This document shows positions 10,950 to 23,656 of a stretch of DNA of 64,000 bases, one piece after another. The stretch comes from Rotaria sordida (lineage: Eukaryota > Rotifera > Eurotatoria > Philodinida > Philodinidae): positions 1 to 64,000 of the forward strand of contig CAJNOL010000298.1 of assembly GCA_905250125.1 (NCBI GenBank). Reading direction: 5' to 3'. Under the pieces are notes generated by a model that saw only the letters and a list, made by a program, of their open reading frames with translations, searched no databases and had not been told where the DNA came from. Position 1 is the stretch's first letter. Every line of letters begins with the position of its first letter. Position numbers and translations under genes: made by a program.

Positions 10950-11696
10950 TGTATTCGAATAGATATAATAATAATAAATATAAATATTGAAATGAAAATA
11001 AATGCAATAAATATTAAAAAAATTTTTCGTTTCATTTTTCGTCGTGTAATAATTTTATGTGCATGAATTGTATGATCAAGAACTATAAGAAAATATTTAA
11101 AACAAAAACAAAAAAAAAAGAAAAAAATTAATTTTACTTTCTTGTGTTTGATTTACTGAATGAGATGTTTCTGCTAATGTAATATAAAGTTGACAAATTC
11201 TATCATTATGTTCTGTATGTATTATAGTATTAAGTTCATGAAACATTTCATATAAAATATCAATTTGTTTTTCATTTTTTATTAATGAAATATCTTTATT
11301 ATTAATTTGTTCTTGTTTTTGTTTAATATCTAATAAATTTTTAAAATTATCAATTATTTGAAAAAAAGATATTTGTTGTGAATCAATAATTCGTCGACTA
11401 TGATCATCATTTTGACGTAATGAAATTAATTTTTGTTTTATTTCATTTCGTTTTATTTCATCATGAATATTAATTGGTAAATATTCAATTAATTGAGTTT
11501 GAACACGAATTAATGTTGATTGAAGACAAATATTTAAAAGACGTAAATTATTTATTTCTTGTTGAGCTGAATGAAGTTGAATAGGAACTTGATTTAAAAT
11601 AAGAATTTCTTTTGTTTCAAGAATTTTTGATAATGATATTCGATTAGATAGATTTATTTGTTCAGATTCTTCATTAGGTATTTGATTATTATTCAT
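10946..11696 (-). CDS. Divergent syntaxin-like, tail-anchored SNARE protein
   Basis: Two exons: 11138-11696 and 10946-11082, separated by a 55-bp intron; 231 residues. The N-terminal two thirds is helical and coiled-coil-like (residues 30-140, Gln/Ile/Leu-rich), as in the Habc region of syntaxins. Residues about 145-200 form a SNARE-like heptad helix beginning LYEMFHELNTII. A basic juxtamembrane stretch follows (RRKMKRK), then a C-terminal hydrophobic anchor of about 23 residues (FLIFIAFIFISIF...) and a very short luminal tail. Syntaxins drive membrane fusion as the target-membrane Q-SNARE. Aligned by the MF-x-x-L/A core, the central ionic-layer Gln is Glu162 here. High divergence keeps the call at superfamily level. 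Confidence 0.65.
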
Positions 11697-12186
11697 TTAA
11701 TTAAAGAAAAAAATCACCATTAAATCGAGATAACATGCAATTTTATTTACTGCGCAAAAAAAAAAAGAAATTATTATTTGAATAAGAAAGACTCGAAAAA
11801 ATGGTAGAATATTTGAAAATTATTAGTTCGATGTTCATGATTACACGAAAATAATCATTATTTTGCATTCGTCGATTTGAAACAGAGATTTTTAAAATTT
11901 TGCAAGTAGAATTAAGCTATTTGTTTATTCTTGTTTTGTGATAACAACATTCGTATATGCTTAGATTACAAAGGGCATGTAAATTCATCATATACTTTAA
12001 ATAAATGAGACAGTTCTACGATCATGTTTCAATAACAAATGAGAATTTAAATTAAAGAGAGAAAGTACAATTTTGGAACCCTCAGTACATTTTTGGCATG
12101 TTTTGGTATTGAAGATGCTGATATATATTTGGAATTAGACCGAAATTAAGGTCATAGCTATGCGTGAGAGTCATACTAAAGGATGA

Positions 12187-12950
12187 TCCAAAAGTTTCAA
12201 TCCTTTCTGTACATTGACGTTATTTATACAAATACATATGTAGGTAGTTGGCTGAAATACATAGTTTTGTAGAAATAAATTAAAGCTATTGTTCGAAAAG
12301 AAAATAATTCGAATTCCATCGAGATCAGGAAAAGTTATGGGTCTCTTTATTAAAAATGACTAAGCATTTTACATCTTGCATTTTTCAGCAACAAAAGTTC
12401 GACAAGCTCTACACGAATATGAACATCAAAAGAAAAAACTTCTGATTCTGTTTTCAACACAAAACATAGAGAAAGCTATGCAAACTAATAAAAATCTCAC
12501 ATGCATTGCACGAGATAGTATGCTTAACTTTCAAAATAACTTTAGTTGATCGACTGATAATTGATGGTTTGAAATGTAGTAGCACATACTGAAGCTAAAA
12601 ATAACCTTTCCGAACTGCATTAACAGACAAAACAATAGATCAACAAAAATTATTAAAAGTTCAGCTTACTCTCTCTAATATATAAAAATCTCTAGAAAGT
12701 AATATTTCGCTACAGACGTTACAAGCATATTTTATTTTTGCGAAAAATGTAAGATGTATAATGTTTACTCATGATCAATAAAGTAACTATAACTTTTCAT
12801 GATGTCAATACAATTCGAACTAATATTTTCTTTGGAGATTATATTTTTAATCTTTCTCTACAAAACTATGTATTTCATTCAACTATCTGAATATACGTGT
12901 ATTCATATAGATTACATTAATTTATGGACAGAAGTCGAAACTTTTGAACT
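12187..12950. mobile_element. Degenerate DNA transposon with about 90-bp terminal inverted repeats (mariner-like ends)
   Basis: The ends 12187-12276 and 12853-12950 are imperfect inverted repeats. Their inner core GAAATACATAGTTTTGTAGA at 12254-12273 is perfectly inverted at 12857-12876. The outer ends share CAAAAGTTTC and a CTTTCTGT/ACTTCTGTC block. AAAGTTTC near the terminus and long inverted repeats fit Tc1/mariner-type elements. The 580-bp interior has no intact transposase frame, so it is non-autonomous or decayed. Confidence 0.6.
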
Positions 12951-13008
12951 ATACTGTATTTATGAAAAGTAAGTATTTTATCATTTTGAAACTAATGTTA
13001 TAACCATT

Positions 13009-14036
13009 ATCCTGGATTAGAAGGTGCAGGATACGCTATCTTGACAACCTGCAATATGTCCTGTTTGGTACTAGAGAAAGATCCACAATTTTTGTACTAG
13101 TTTTTTTTAATGTAATTTCATTTAATTGGTTTCAATCATAAACCAAACAAAAAACAACGCTACATATCTCAAAAATTTCTAATCATCAAAATATCTAGAT
13201 TTATTTACTGTCTTCTTTTTTTTCAAAATTCGATCTGATGAACTGAAAACATATTCCGATGTAGTTGAACTTGGAAGGACTCCAAAAAAAAAATTATTCC
13301 TATAGATCAACCGATACTTATCTAATCTTAAACGTATTATTTATAGTCAAATCTTTTCATTCCTTATGTTGTTATGCAATTTCATCACTTGCTCTTCCCT
13401 AAGATTCGCTAATGTCAATTATGAATACCTTTCGACGATTTTGCTGGTAAAGCAAGTTGTGGAAATATTAAAGAATGCTTGTTTCACTATCGTAACAAGG
13501 TATCATCTTTTGAAAATAAAAGTTTGCTGTTAATAGAACGATCAATTTCATCAAAATTATAATCATAATTTTCTTTTACATCTCCTGCAAATCTTTGTAT
13601 AGCATCATTTTGCATGACTAAATCGTTTTTCTTCTTTATCGGCAATGTTAAAACTTTGCTGTAGATATTACAGATGAATGGCCTTGTTAAATATCAATTG
13701 TTTCAATTATTTTTCGAAGAATAAAATAAAAACTCAAAATTAAAAAATCAAATGTACATTTGAGAGCTATACGTATAAAGAATAGATTAGCAGCATATTT
13801 GTTTCTGTTGAATAGTTTTGACGACTAATCTAATTTAATTATCAATTCACTTTCATTTCTATCTTTTTTTCTTACTGTATAATTCTAGAAAAGCTTTCAA
13901 CAGTATCTAATATGCAAAATTAGTTGCAGGTTGACAGATTACGACGCTCGTAGCCTGCAATCTGCCTCTACCCTGTGCTAACAGGACAGAGCAAATTATC
14001 TACATCCTGCAAGACTCTATCCTGGATACACAGATA
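13009..14036. repeat. Element with degenerate inverted ends rich in TGCAGGAT and TCCTGTT
   Basis: The left end (TCCTGGAT-TAGA, TGCAGGAT, then TCCTGTTTG) reappears inverted at the right end (ATCCAGGATAGAG, TGCAGGAT, then TGTCCTGTTAG when read on the minus strand). The order of words is conserved but spacing differs. The right end is more GC-rich than its surroundings and repeats CCTGCA several times. No coding content is visible. Confidence 0.35.
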
Positions 14037-14298
14037 TCTATGACGATGCCAGCGACGCGGTAGTCTTGATTCCTTTAGGATCGCGACAGATTCTCAGCCG
14101 CGATGGACATCTCTATCTGAATAACGTGCAATTTAGATAATAAGTGTATGTGTGTGTGTGTTTTTTTTTAATCTTTGTTATTGAAAATAAAATAATTTTA
14201 TAATGATACAATAGTAGAAAGTGTAATTAGTTTTTATAAGTATACTAAAAATATGAAAAAATAACTAATAAAATGGATGAGAGGATATATGATCACAG

Positions 14299-17200
14299 TT
14301 AAGACGAATACCACTGTACTAAATATAGGTTTCCTAATGTATCACCAGCTACAACACCAAATATTCCATTATTATTTTGTTTCCATGTACGCATTTTTGT
14401 AATTGGTGCTGGTACAGGATATTGTCCAAGAATATCGTCAATTTCCTCATCTTCTTGTTCATCATTATCATTTATTTTCATATGTTTTGAATGATCATTT
14501 CTATATTGTACTCGTATGACATTATCGAAACCACTTGTAAATATAAATTCATTATTAATTGAACATAATGCTGTAATTGATCGTTGTTTTGATGATATTT
14601 GATTTTTATTCCATGTTTTTATATCACTAAATAAATTTGATGTTGAATACATATTTCCTGTTGTTGTACCTAAATAGAATACTTGATTATTATCAAGATT
14701 TTCTATTGATGTTATCCATTCAGATGGAATTGATATTCGATATTCTATTTTTGATGAATATGATGCATATAATTTACTATCTGTTGAATCAATTAATGAT
14801 AAATCATATGAACATAATTCATTACTTGTTGAACCAATTGTTAAAATACAATGTTTATGTTCATTTAATGTTAATAATGATGATAATGGCCATTGACATG
14901 TTTGTGTTTTATATGTTTTTAAGCGTTCAAGTGAAGATGATGAATAAAGATAGAATGTAAGTGAATCAAAAGATTGATTTTCACCAACAACAAAATATGG
15001 CATATCATATTGACCAGAAATAAATGAAACAGGTCCATTTGTTGTTGTATCAGTTCTTAAACGTTTTATTGAACATTTTTCTTCATTTTGATTATTGATG
15101 ACTGTCCAAATTTTAATTTTTTTATCAACAGAACCAGTTACAAGAATATGATGTTGAGCATCTGAACGAATCAAAGCCATACCAAGAATTGTTTCATCAT
15201 GTGCTTTAATTGATTGTATAATACGAAATGGTTTTTTAGACATTTCATTTTTCATCATATCTGTATCCATTTCATAATCATCATTTTTTAATGATGATGA
15301 TGATAATAATGACCAAATGAATAGATATGCATCACGTGAAACAGTAAAAACAAGAGAATTATCACGAGAAACACTAATCGATGTAACTTCATCTAAATGA
15401 CTAACAGGTTGAGGAACTTGTGGAGTCATTGCTGATGTTGTTGAATCATTATTTATAAATATACTCGTTGGAATTTGCCATGAACGAAGTGTTTTATCAA
15501 GTGATGATGTTACAATTGATTCATTACTAAGTACAATATCATTTAATGGTTGTGCATGTGCATCATAAACACAACGTTGTTCAGGATCAGTTGGACGCCA
15601 TACACGTATTGAACCATCTTCAGATGCACTAACAACAAGCATTGTATCAACTGTATGTGTTGTACGTGAAAGTTCTTTTTCTTGTTCTTCAACCATATTC
15701 GCCCATTTAGAACCTGAATCGGTTTCATATTTCATACTGACACCTTTTAATTTAATCCATAAATCACATGAAGTTATTTTGTCTGTATGACCACGTAAGC
15801 ATGTAACTTCAGTACCTTTATGAGACCATACTCGAATTGTATTATCTAATGAACCAGAAATAACACATCCATATGAAAAACAAACTGTATTAACAGAGCC
15901 TTGATGACCACGAAGTGTTACACGTGCTTCTTCAACATTAGCTGAAACAATATCCATAGAATTATCATCAGTTTTTGTTGTTTTTGGTATTGTATTCCAA
16001 ATTTTTAATGTATTATCATTTGATGCAGTTACAAGTAAACCATTAGTTGTATTTGATAAAGCAATATCATTTATCCAATCAGCATGACAATGAGCAAGTG
16101 TATTTGATAGTGTTACAACAGATTTTGATGAATATTGATGTATATTCCATATATGTACTTGACCATCACGACTAGCTGATATTAATTGATGTGTTTCATT
16201 ATTAAATGTTAAACCAGTTATTGGTGTACGATGTTCAGTTAAAATTTCATTTGGTTCATATGTTGAACGTTCAAAATATTTTGATAGCATATAAACACAT
16301 ATTGTTGCATCTTCAGATCCTGTTGCAATCATATTCAATTTACTCATAGCACATGATAGAACAGCTGCTGTATGACCTTTAAGTATTGATGTTTGAATAC
16401 GAATATCAGTTCTTTTACCTAAATCTTTTAAATCATATATACGAGAATTATGATCACCCGATGCTGATATTAAAATATTTCCAGATGCAGGTGAAAATCT
16501 AAGACGATTAATACGACCTTTGTGATAATGAAATTCTTGTTCAGCAGTACCATTTTGTATATCAAATATACGTATAGAACCTGAATGATATCCAGCTATA
16601 ATAAATTCACCTTCTGGATGAATTATAATACTCGATACTGAACCCCATGTTTCATTACCAATTATCATTTGACATTGACCTATTGTTGATGAAAATACAC
16701 GAACACGACCATCATTACCAGCTGATGCTAATGTTGATCCATTTGGTGAAAAATAAATTGAACTTATACGAGCTGATATAAGACCAACTTGACTACCACT
16801 TAATGAATTCCATAAACGACATTCACCATCAATTGAACATGATGCTATATAACGACCATCAGCTGAATAAGCAACAGCTTTTATTGAACTTAAATGTCCA
16901 CGCATAACTGATTTACGTTGTCCACTTGTTACATTCCATTGTCGAACAATACTATCCCAACAACCAGTTACTAACATAAAACCATCAGGATGAAATGCAA
17001 CACTTGATACTGGTTTTGGATGTAAACGTATTTCTGTATCGTACCGACCTTTTTGTATATCCCATATACGTACAAATGAATCCCATGAAACAGATGCAAA
17101 TTGTGTACCACGTTGATTTGAACATAATTCTGAAACTCTTTTATCATGTTTAGGTGAAAGTATATGTAAACGATGACCATTTGCTACATCCCAAACTGAT

Positions 17201-20200
17201 AAACCACCATCATTACTACCACTCGCTAAACGATCATTACCAACAAAACATAAAGCAGATATTGGTGCAGCATGACCAACAAATAATTTTAATAAACGAG
17301 ATGTTGATGTATTATATAGACGAATTAAACAATCAGCAGAACCAGCAGCTAGATAAACACCTAAACAAACAAAAAAAATATTTAAAATTGATTATTTTGT
17401 TTCGAATTCTTATTTTATTATTTTTAAACTTACCTGATGGTGATATTGCTAAACATCGAATAGGTTCTGTAAAACCTTCAATTGAATATTTCATTTGTTC
17501 CATATTATCTGGTTTATTAATACGAACAAAAGCTGTAATTTGATCATTATTATTAATTGAATTTTTTTGATAATCAGAAAGTATTCGTTGTATATTATCA
17601 AAAACAGGACTTGTTTCTAATTCATTTAATGCTTGTTGATAAATTAATGATGGATTAACAGTTAAAATATGACTATTTCGTTGTATAAATGAACGATATT
17701 GTTGAAGATATACTTCATTAATTTGTCGTTCTTTTGTAGTTATTATTGATGATGATACTGGTTTTGTTTTCATAATTGAAGAAATTTGTGTATTAGTTGA
17801 TGAAGATTTAATTAATTCATAATCATCAATTAATGATTGAATAAGACCAACACGACATTTACCAGCAATAAATTTAAGATTAGTTAATATTGTATTAAAT
17901 AATTTATATTCTTCAGCAACATATAAATAATAAGGTAAATGTTCAAATGCGTTCATATTCATTGATGTCCAATGTGGTCCTGTTGCTTCACACCAATAAT
18001 AAAAAGCAAGAAGTTTATATAAATTAATTTGTTGTTCATTTGAATGTATATAACGTGTTTTAACTATTTGACGAATTTCATTTGATGCTATTGAAATTGT
18101 TTGTGGTCCATCATATAATTGAGGTTTTAATAAAATATGACAATTATAAATAAAATCTGCTAATTGTAAAGGTGTTGTTGTTATTGGATAAGTATAATTT
18201 TCTGGTGGAGGTAAAGTTTTTATTGAACCAAAAGATATATTTAATAAATCACGTAATTCTTGTTCAGTTAAATCTTGTCGTGCTGAATAAATTAAACCAA
18301 ATACTGTAGCAACATATGTTTCACCAAATAATGTATCTAAACGTTTAAATATTTCAAGTAAAAATAAATATTGTCTTTGTGGAATAGATTTTAATTTATC
18401 TGTTATTTTCTTTTCATAATCAGTCATTAATAATAATTCTTCACATATTAATGTTAAATATGATGGTTTAAATGAATCACGTTTACTTGTTATAAATTTC
18501 ATTTGTGATGAAAATGCTTGTTCATCTAATTTTTTACCAAAACGATCAAGATGTTTACGAACAATTTCACTACGTTCAAGTAATTCAAGATTTGATATAT
18601 TAATTGTTAATAAATTAGAAAATTTTTTACATGCTTGTTCAACAACACTATCTTCAGTAGCACTAATAATAAATGTTATTTTCTCAAAATTAAAATCTTT
18701 TGGAATAAAATTTAATGTATGAACTAATGTATCATTATCAAGTAATTCAATACCATCAATACAAATAACAATATTTGAAGGATTTTTTATCATACGAAAG
18801 AAATCGGATAAAATTTTACATAAATCTGTATATGAACTTGTACGAATTTTATCAATTGGAAATTGTTTTACTAATTCTGGCTGATCATTTATCATTTGAC
18901 AAAGTAAACGACGAAGCATTGCAAGACTATTTAATGATGCACGTGTAATACCAACATAATGTTCATATAATTTAACATTTAAATCGACTTTTGATAAAAT
19001 ATTATTAGCAATAGCTGCAGTAGTTGCTGTTTTTCCTGAACCTTGTTGTCCTGTAATAAGAATAATCGATGATTTTCCAATAGATTTAATTGTATCATAA
19101 AGAATTTTATTTCGACTAACAAAATGTTCCATAAATGAAATACGATATTGTCGATGTTGATTATCTTCGATTTCATTATCATCTAAAAGAACATATTCAG
19201 GTTTATATTCTTCTTGTAATGATGTCCATAAATTATCAATAACACGTTGTGCAAATTGTTCAAGATCAGTAACAAGTGGTCGATCATTTGATATACCTTG
19301 CCATGAACATGGATAACCATCAAATGTTTCAAAACCACTTGAACGTATACGTTGTTTTAAATTATTTATTTTTATTTGTGAATTATCATCTTCAGAAATA
19401 AAATCATCAGACCATGGTTTAGGAATATTTGAAAGAAATTTTGGATCACGAAGATAAAAAAATGCTCGATTTTGTTTTATTGATGATGATGATGAATTAA
19501 GTGCTCCAGCTTGCATTTCTAAATCTGTTATACCAGAACCAATTGGTAGTTTATTTAACCATGTAAATCGTGGATCATCTTTTGGTACATCATATGTTTT
19601 TGGTATAAAACCATAACGTTCACCAACTAAACCAATAAAATAATCACTACGATATACTTCATTAAGACATAAGAAAACAGATTGTTTTGTTTGACTTTCT
19701 GCAACACCCCATCGAAGATCTATTTGATAAAGATTAACAAAAAGACTTTTTGCTCGTTGACGTAATTCAGGAAAAACATAACGTGTTAGAAGATCACGTT
19801 CAGCATGCATATCTTTAAATGTTGATGATATAAATACACGTACTGTTCGCCAACGTGGTACTAATGTAGTCATTGGTAAGTTTGTAGACAATTTTGATTG
19901 TTCTTCATTTGATGAATCTGTTATTGATTGTGAATCGTTTTTTGATTCAGTTTTTTGATTAAGATTATGTGCATTATCAATATTTTCAACATGTAATAAT
20001 TGTCCATCATTACCACGTTCAGCAATAAATTTTAAAATTGAATCAGAAAAACCACTTAAAAATATATCATTTCGATTATTAAATCGATCTGATTTTGTTA
20101 ATGAACATTGAGCTATACTTAAATCAATACTGACAAACATAAGTTCAGGATTGACTAAATAACGATAAAGTGAAAGAAATCGATAAACAAAATCTGATTC

Positions 20201-23008
20201 AGCTGTATCAGCTTTTAATCCATCTGAAACAATAATACTAAAAAAACAAGAAGATAAATTAAATTTATTTTTGTTGATTCTTTTTCATTACTTACATATT
20301 ATCAAACCATTGTTTTTCAGCAATCATATTTGTAAGAAATGTTGGTGGTATACAAACATCTGATGATGATGATGATGCTGTAAGTTGATCATTTGATAAA
20401 ATTTTTGTCATTTGATTAAGTATTGTTTCTTGTGGTGTTTGTTCAATTTCAGTAAAACTATCTTTTGTTTTATAAATAATTAATTGACTTGATTCACATG
20501 CTGATTTACACATTAAACCCATTAAAAGACCTATTTCAGCACGTGTTCGTGGTTTACCTAAACCTTTAGCTGCTTGACATGGTTGAGACATTGCTTGACT
20601 TAAATTACAAAAAACAAATGTTCGACCAGGTATTGGTTGACAATTATGTTGAGTTGCTATTTTAACTGAACAATCAAGTGCTTTTCTATAACGTTGTAAA
20701 AGTGCAAGATCATATTGGATTTCTTTTGAACCAAGTTTTTTAGCTTTTTCTAATGGAGTTAAAGCAGTCTTTTTGCCTTTTTCTTTTCGTGTTATTCGTC
20801 GACTTTTAACATCTGGTACACTAGCTATTGTTTCTTTAGCTGCACACCATTTATTAAATTCTTCTTCAAGTTCATCCAATATTTGATATGCAGAAAAGAA
20901 ACGAAATGGAAATTGACGACTATATATAACTGCACCATCATCTTGAAGTTTTTTTAATACCCATTGATGATGTTTCTCAGAAATACCTAAAAAAAAATAA
21001 AAGATTAAAATAGAGATTATTTGTTTCTTTTTTATTATAATTTATAGAAAACTACGAAAATCATATTCGATGAATTCCATCAGTTTTCTCAATACATACC
21101 AGCTTTAATCATATTTCGTAAATTTCTTAACATAGCCATAAATGGAAGTTTTTTATTATCGATCAATTGTTGCCAAACTGCAGCTTTGTTTCCTTTCAGA
21201 CTAATTTGTGTTTCCCATCTATATTTAAAAGAAAAATATTTGTGAAATGAAAAATTGAAATAAAGAAAACTAATTTTACTCACGTTTCTGGTGTTGGTAA
21301 TTTCATACGTTTATTTGCACGTTCTGGTTCGAATACACCAGGTAAACGTGATTGATAAAAAAGTTCGGATGTTTCAGGATATCGTTTACCTAATAGACAC
21401 CAAACATGTTCAACAGGTTCACTAATATGTAATTGACGAATTAATCGTTTTAATGTGAATGCCATTCGTCGTGTTTCACGTTCTTCTTCAGTAATTTGTG
21501 CCATAGGTTTTCCTGTTGCTCTATCTGATTTTTGATCTACTGATGCAACACTCACATTCGAATCGGTTGAAGATCCTCGACTTGTTCTCCTTCCACCGCG
21601 CATGGATCGAGAACCTCGAGCACCAGCTCTCGAATACGAACCACCTCTTCCTCGAGTTCCCCTAGTTGTTGTTGCAGGTTGTGCTGTATTAGCCTTTTTT
21701 GCTTTTTTCAAACGAGCTTTTTCTTTATTATATTTTGCAAGTTGATATTTATCAAAATCAGGAAATTTTTTTACCATAACACGACGTAATGCAGATGGTA
21801 ATGAACCAAAATGAATACGTTTATCAAAAAATGTTTGATAAAGTTCAGCTATTTCAATCCAATCTGATGGTAAATTAACAGTTATTTGAAAATATTTCTT
21901 TAAAAATATACGACATGGTTCGGTATACGCAGCATATGCAAGTAGAAAATTTGCTGTTATACGAATATTTAAATGATTTCGTGTATAAAGAGCAGCCTAA
22001 AATTTAAAAAAACAAAAAATTATTTTCGATAAATAAAACATTTCTGGTTGTATTTTAATTTACTTTAAGAATAAATTCTGGATCTTGTTCAGTTACTAAA
22101 TTAGCAAGACGAATAAGTTCATTTCGTTTTGAATCTGTTTGTTTTCTTAGATCTGGTTGACTTAATAATGAATCAGCCAATGAATTCAGAAAACTTTTCT
22201 ATAAAAAAATAATGGATATAAATTTTTTTCTAGAAGAAAAAACCAATCAATATCAAACCTTAATTGATTTAATGCCAACATTGAAATCATCATCATTTAC
22301 ATTTTGACTTTCAAGTTTAGCATAGATTGAAGAAAATGGATCAATACGAGGACGTTTTGGTGGTGGAACATGACAATGTAAATCAATACCAAGACGAATT
22401 GGTTCTGGTTGAATATTTTCAGCATTATATTTGCGTTCATTATTATCCGAGAGTGAAACAGGTGTACTTGTTTTTGTTGTTATCAATGTAGATTTATTTA
22501 AAATTTCTGGAGTTAATGATTGCTTTATGAGTGTTGATTCTGAAGGTTCGGCTTTACGTTTTCGACTTAAACTTGTTTCACTTGTTAACAAAGATGAATT
22601 ATTTAAATTCGATGATGAAAGCAATGTATTATTAGTAGATAATTTCACGGTGGAGAGAAATGATGATGATGTAGGAGCAGTATTTAATATAGTTGATGAA
22701 GATAATTTAGGAGGAGTACTTAATAGAATTGATGAAGATGATGGTTTAGATGAAGTATTTAATAGAGTTGATGACGATGATGGCTTATGCAGAGTACTCA
22801 ATAAATTTGATGATGAAAGAAGACTCGATGGTTTGCTTGTACTTGTTTCTGATAAAAGTGAACTTGTTGTGTTAATTGTTGATGATGATAAAAGATTCGA
22901 GCCTTTAAGTAATGAACTATTGCTAAGCGTAGAATTTTTTGTCGACAAGAGTGAATTTGTTGTAGACAATAATGAGGATGCCGTTGATGGCTTTTTTGAA
23001 TCAGCCAT
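14299..23008 (-). CDS. TEP1: Telomerase protein component 1 (TEP1): TROVE, DUF4062, NACHT, WD40
   Basis: Seven exons in transcription order: 22259-23008, 22064-22198, 21284-21996, 21100-21218, 20296-20986, 17434-20237, 14299-17360; 2757 residues, close to vertebrate TEP1. Residues 1-250 are a Ser/Leu/Thr-rich repetitive segment ending in a basic patch (SRKRKAEP). The TROVE RNA-binding module follows (blocks [43 protein letters not shown]). A VWA-like part comes next, then DUF4062 from about residue 932 ([20 protein letters not shown]). The NACHT ATPase has a P-loop GQQGSGKT at about 1199-1206 and Walker [11 protein letters not shown] near 1293-1302. WD40 repeats fill about 1730-2757 (e.g. [12 protein letters not shown]). 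TEP1 is an RNA-binding subunit of vault particles and associates with telomerase. An Arg/Gly-rich insert (RGTRGRGG...) sits in a TROVE loop. The gene is divergent from CEP78. Confidence 0.96.
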
Positions 23009-23656
23009 TTTCTTTTGCTCACTATTGAGAATAATATCAGGCGTTTAAAAACAAAATGAAAGGAAAAAATAAGATGACCCGAGTATTTAAAGGTAATGAC
23101 TAAAACAACAGCAGATTGTGAAAGAAATAACGTTGCACAAGCTACGAGAAAGAAAGACAAACAAATGTCAGATAGAGTCAGCTGATTCACTTTTATAAAA
23201 AAAACCAAATTGACAGTTGATGGTGTAAGAACAACATGGGTATGTGCAATATTTTCTTTTTCTTTCATGTTATTGCAACAGCAGGTATAAGTCATGTCCA
23301 GGGTAGGCAATCAAAAGCAAAAACAAAGCCGATTGCATCGTAAAAAAAATAAAATTAAAATAATCACGCCATCTATGTCAATAAAATTTATTTGAAATAA
23401 TTTTTTATACAAAAAAAAAGAAAAGAAAAAAAGAAATGAGTATTCGAAAAATACAAAAATTCAATTGAATAATTAAAGAAAGTAATCCATTGATATTGAG
23501 GATATTTACTTAGCGACATGGATAATGTGGTGCCTTGTTCTGCTCATCCAGTCAGCGATAACCGCAAACGAAACTGTTATACAGCATCATATCTTAATTT
23601 CTTCTAGAGTAAAGAAAATGTTCTTCAATTATTAGTAATTCTTTAAAAAGTAAATT
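23009..23656. promoter_or_regulatory. Shared divergent promoter region of the TEP1 and CEP78 genes
   Basis: 648 bp separate the two start codons, which point away from each other. No coding chain is visible. AT-rich with poly-A tracts near 23340-23450. I see no unambiguous TATA box or ciliary X-box. The regulatory role is inferred from position only. Confidence 0.4.

Larger units (their letters stand above)
11697..14298. other. Intergenic region with two inverted-repeat elements
   Basis: This lies between the start of the SNARE-like gene and the 3' end of the TEP1 gene. No coding chain is visible. It contains the elements listed separately at 12187-12950 and 13009-14036, plus a (GT)n run near 14145-14160. 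Confidence 0.5.

Noticed and set aside
14637..14960. 107-codon plus-strand frame inside the TEP1 WD40 exon
   Set aside because: Met/Ile/Leu-rich antisense shadow of a coding exon.
22431..23048. 205-codon open frame on the plus strand, antisense to the TEP1 N-terminus
   Set aside because: It mirrors the Ser/Leu repeats of TEP1 exon 1 (Val/Asp-rich by complement); shadow frame.
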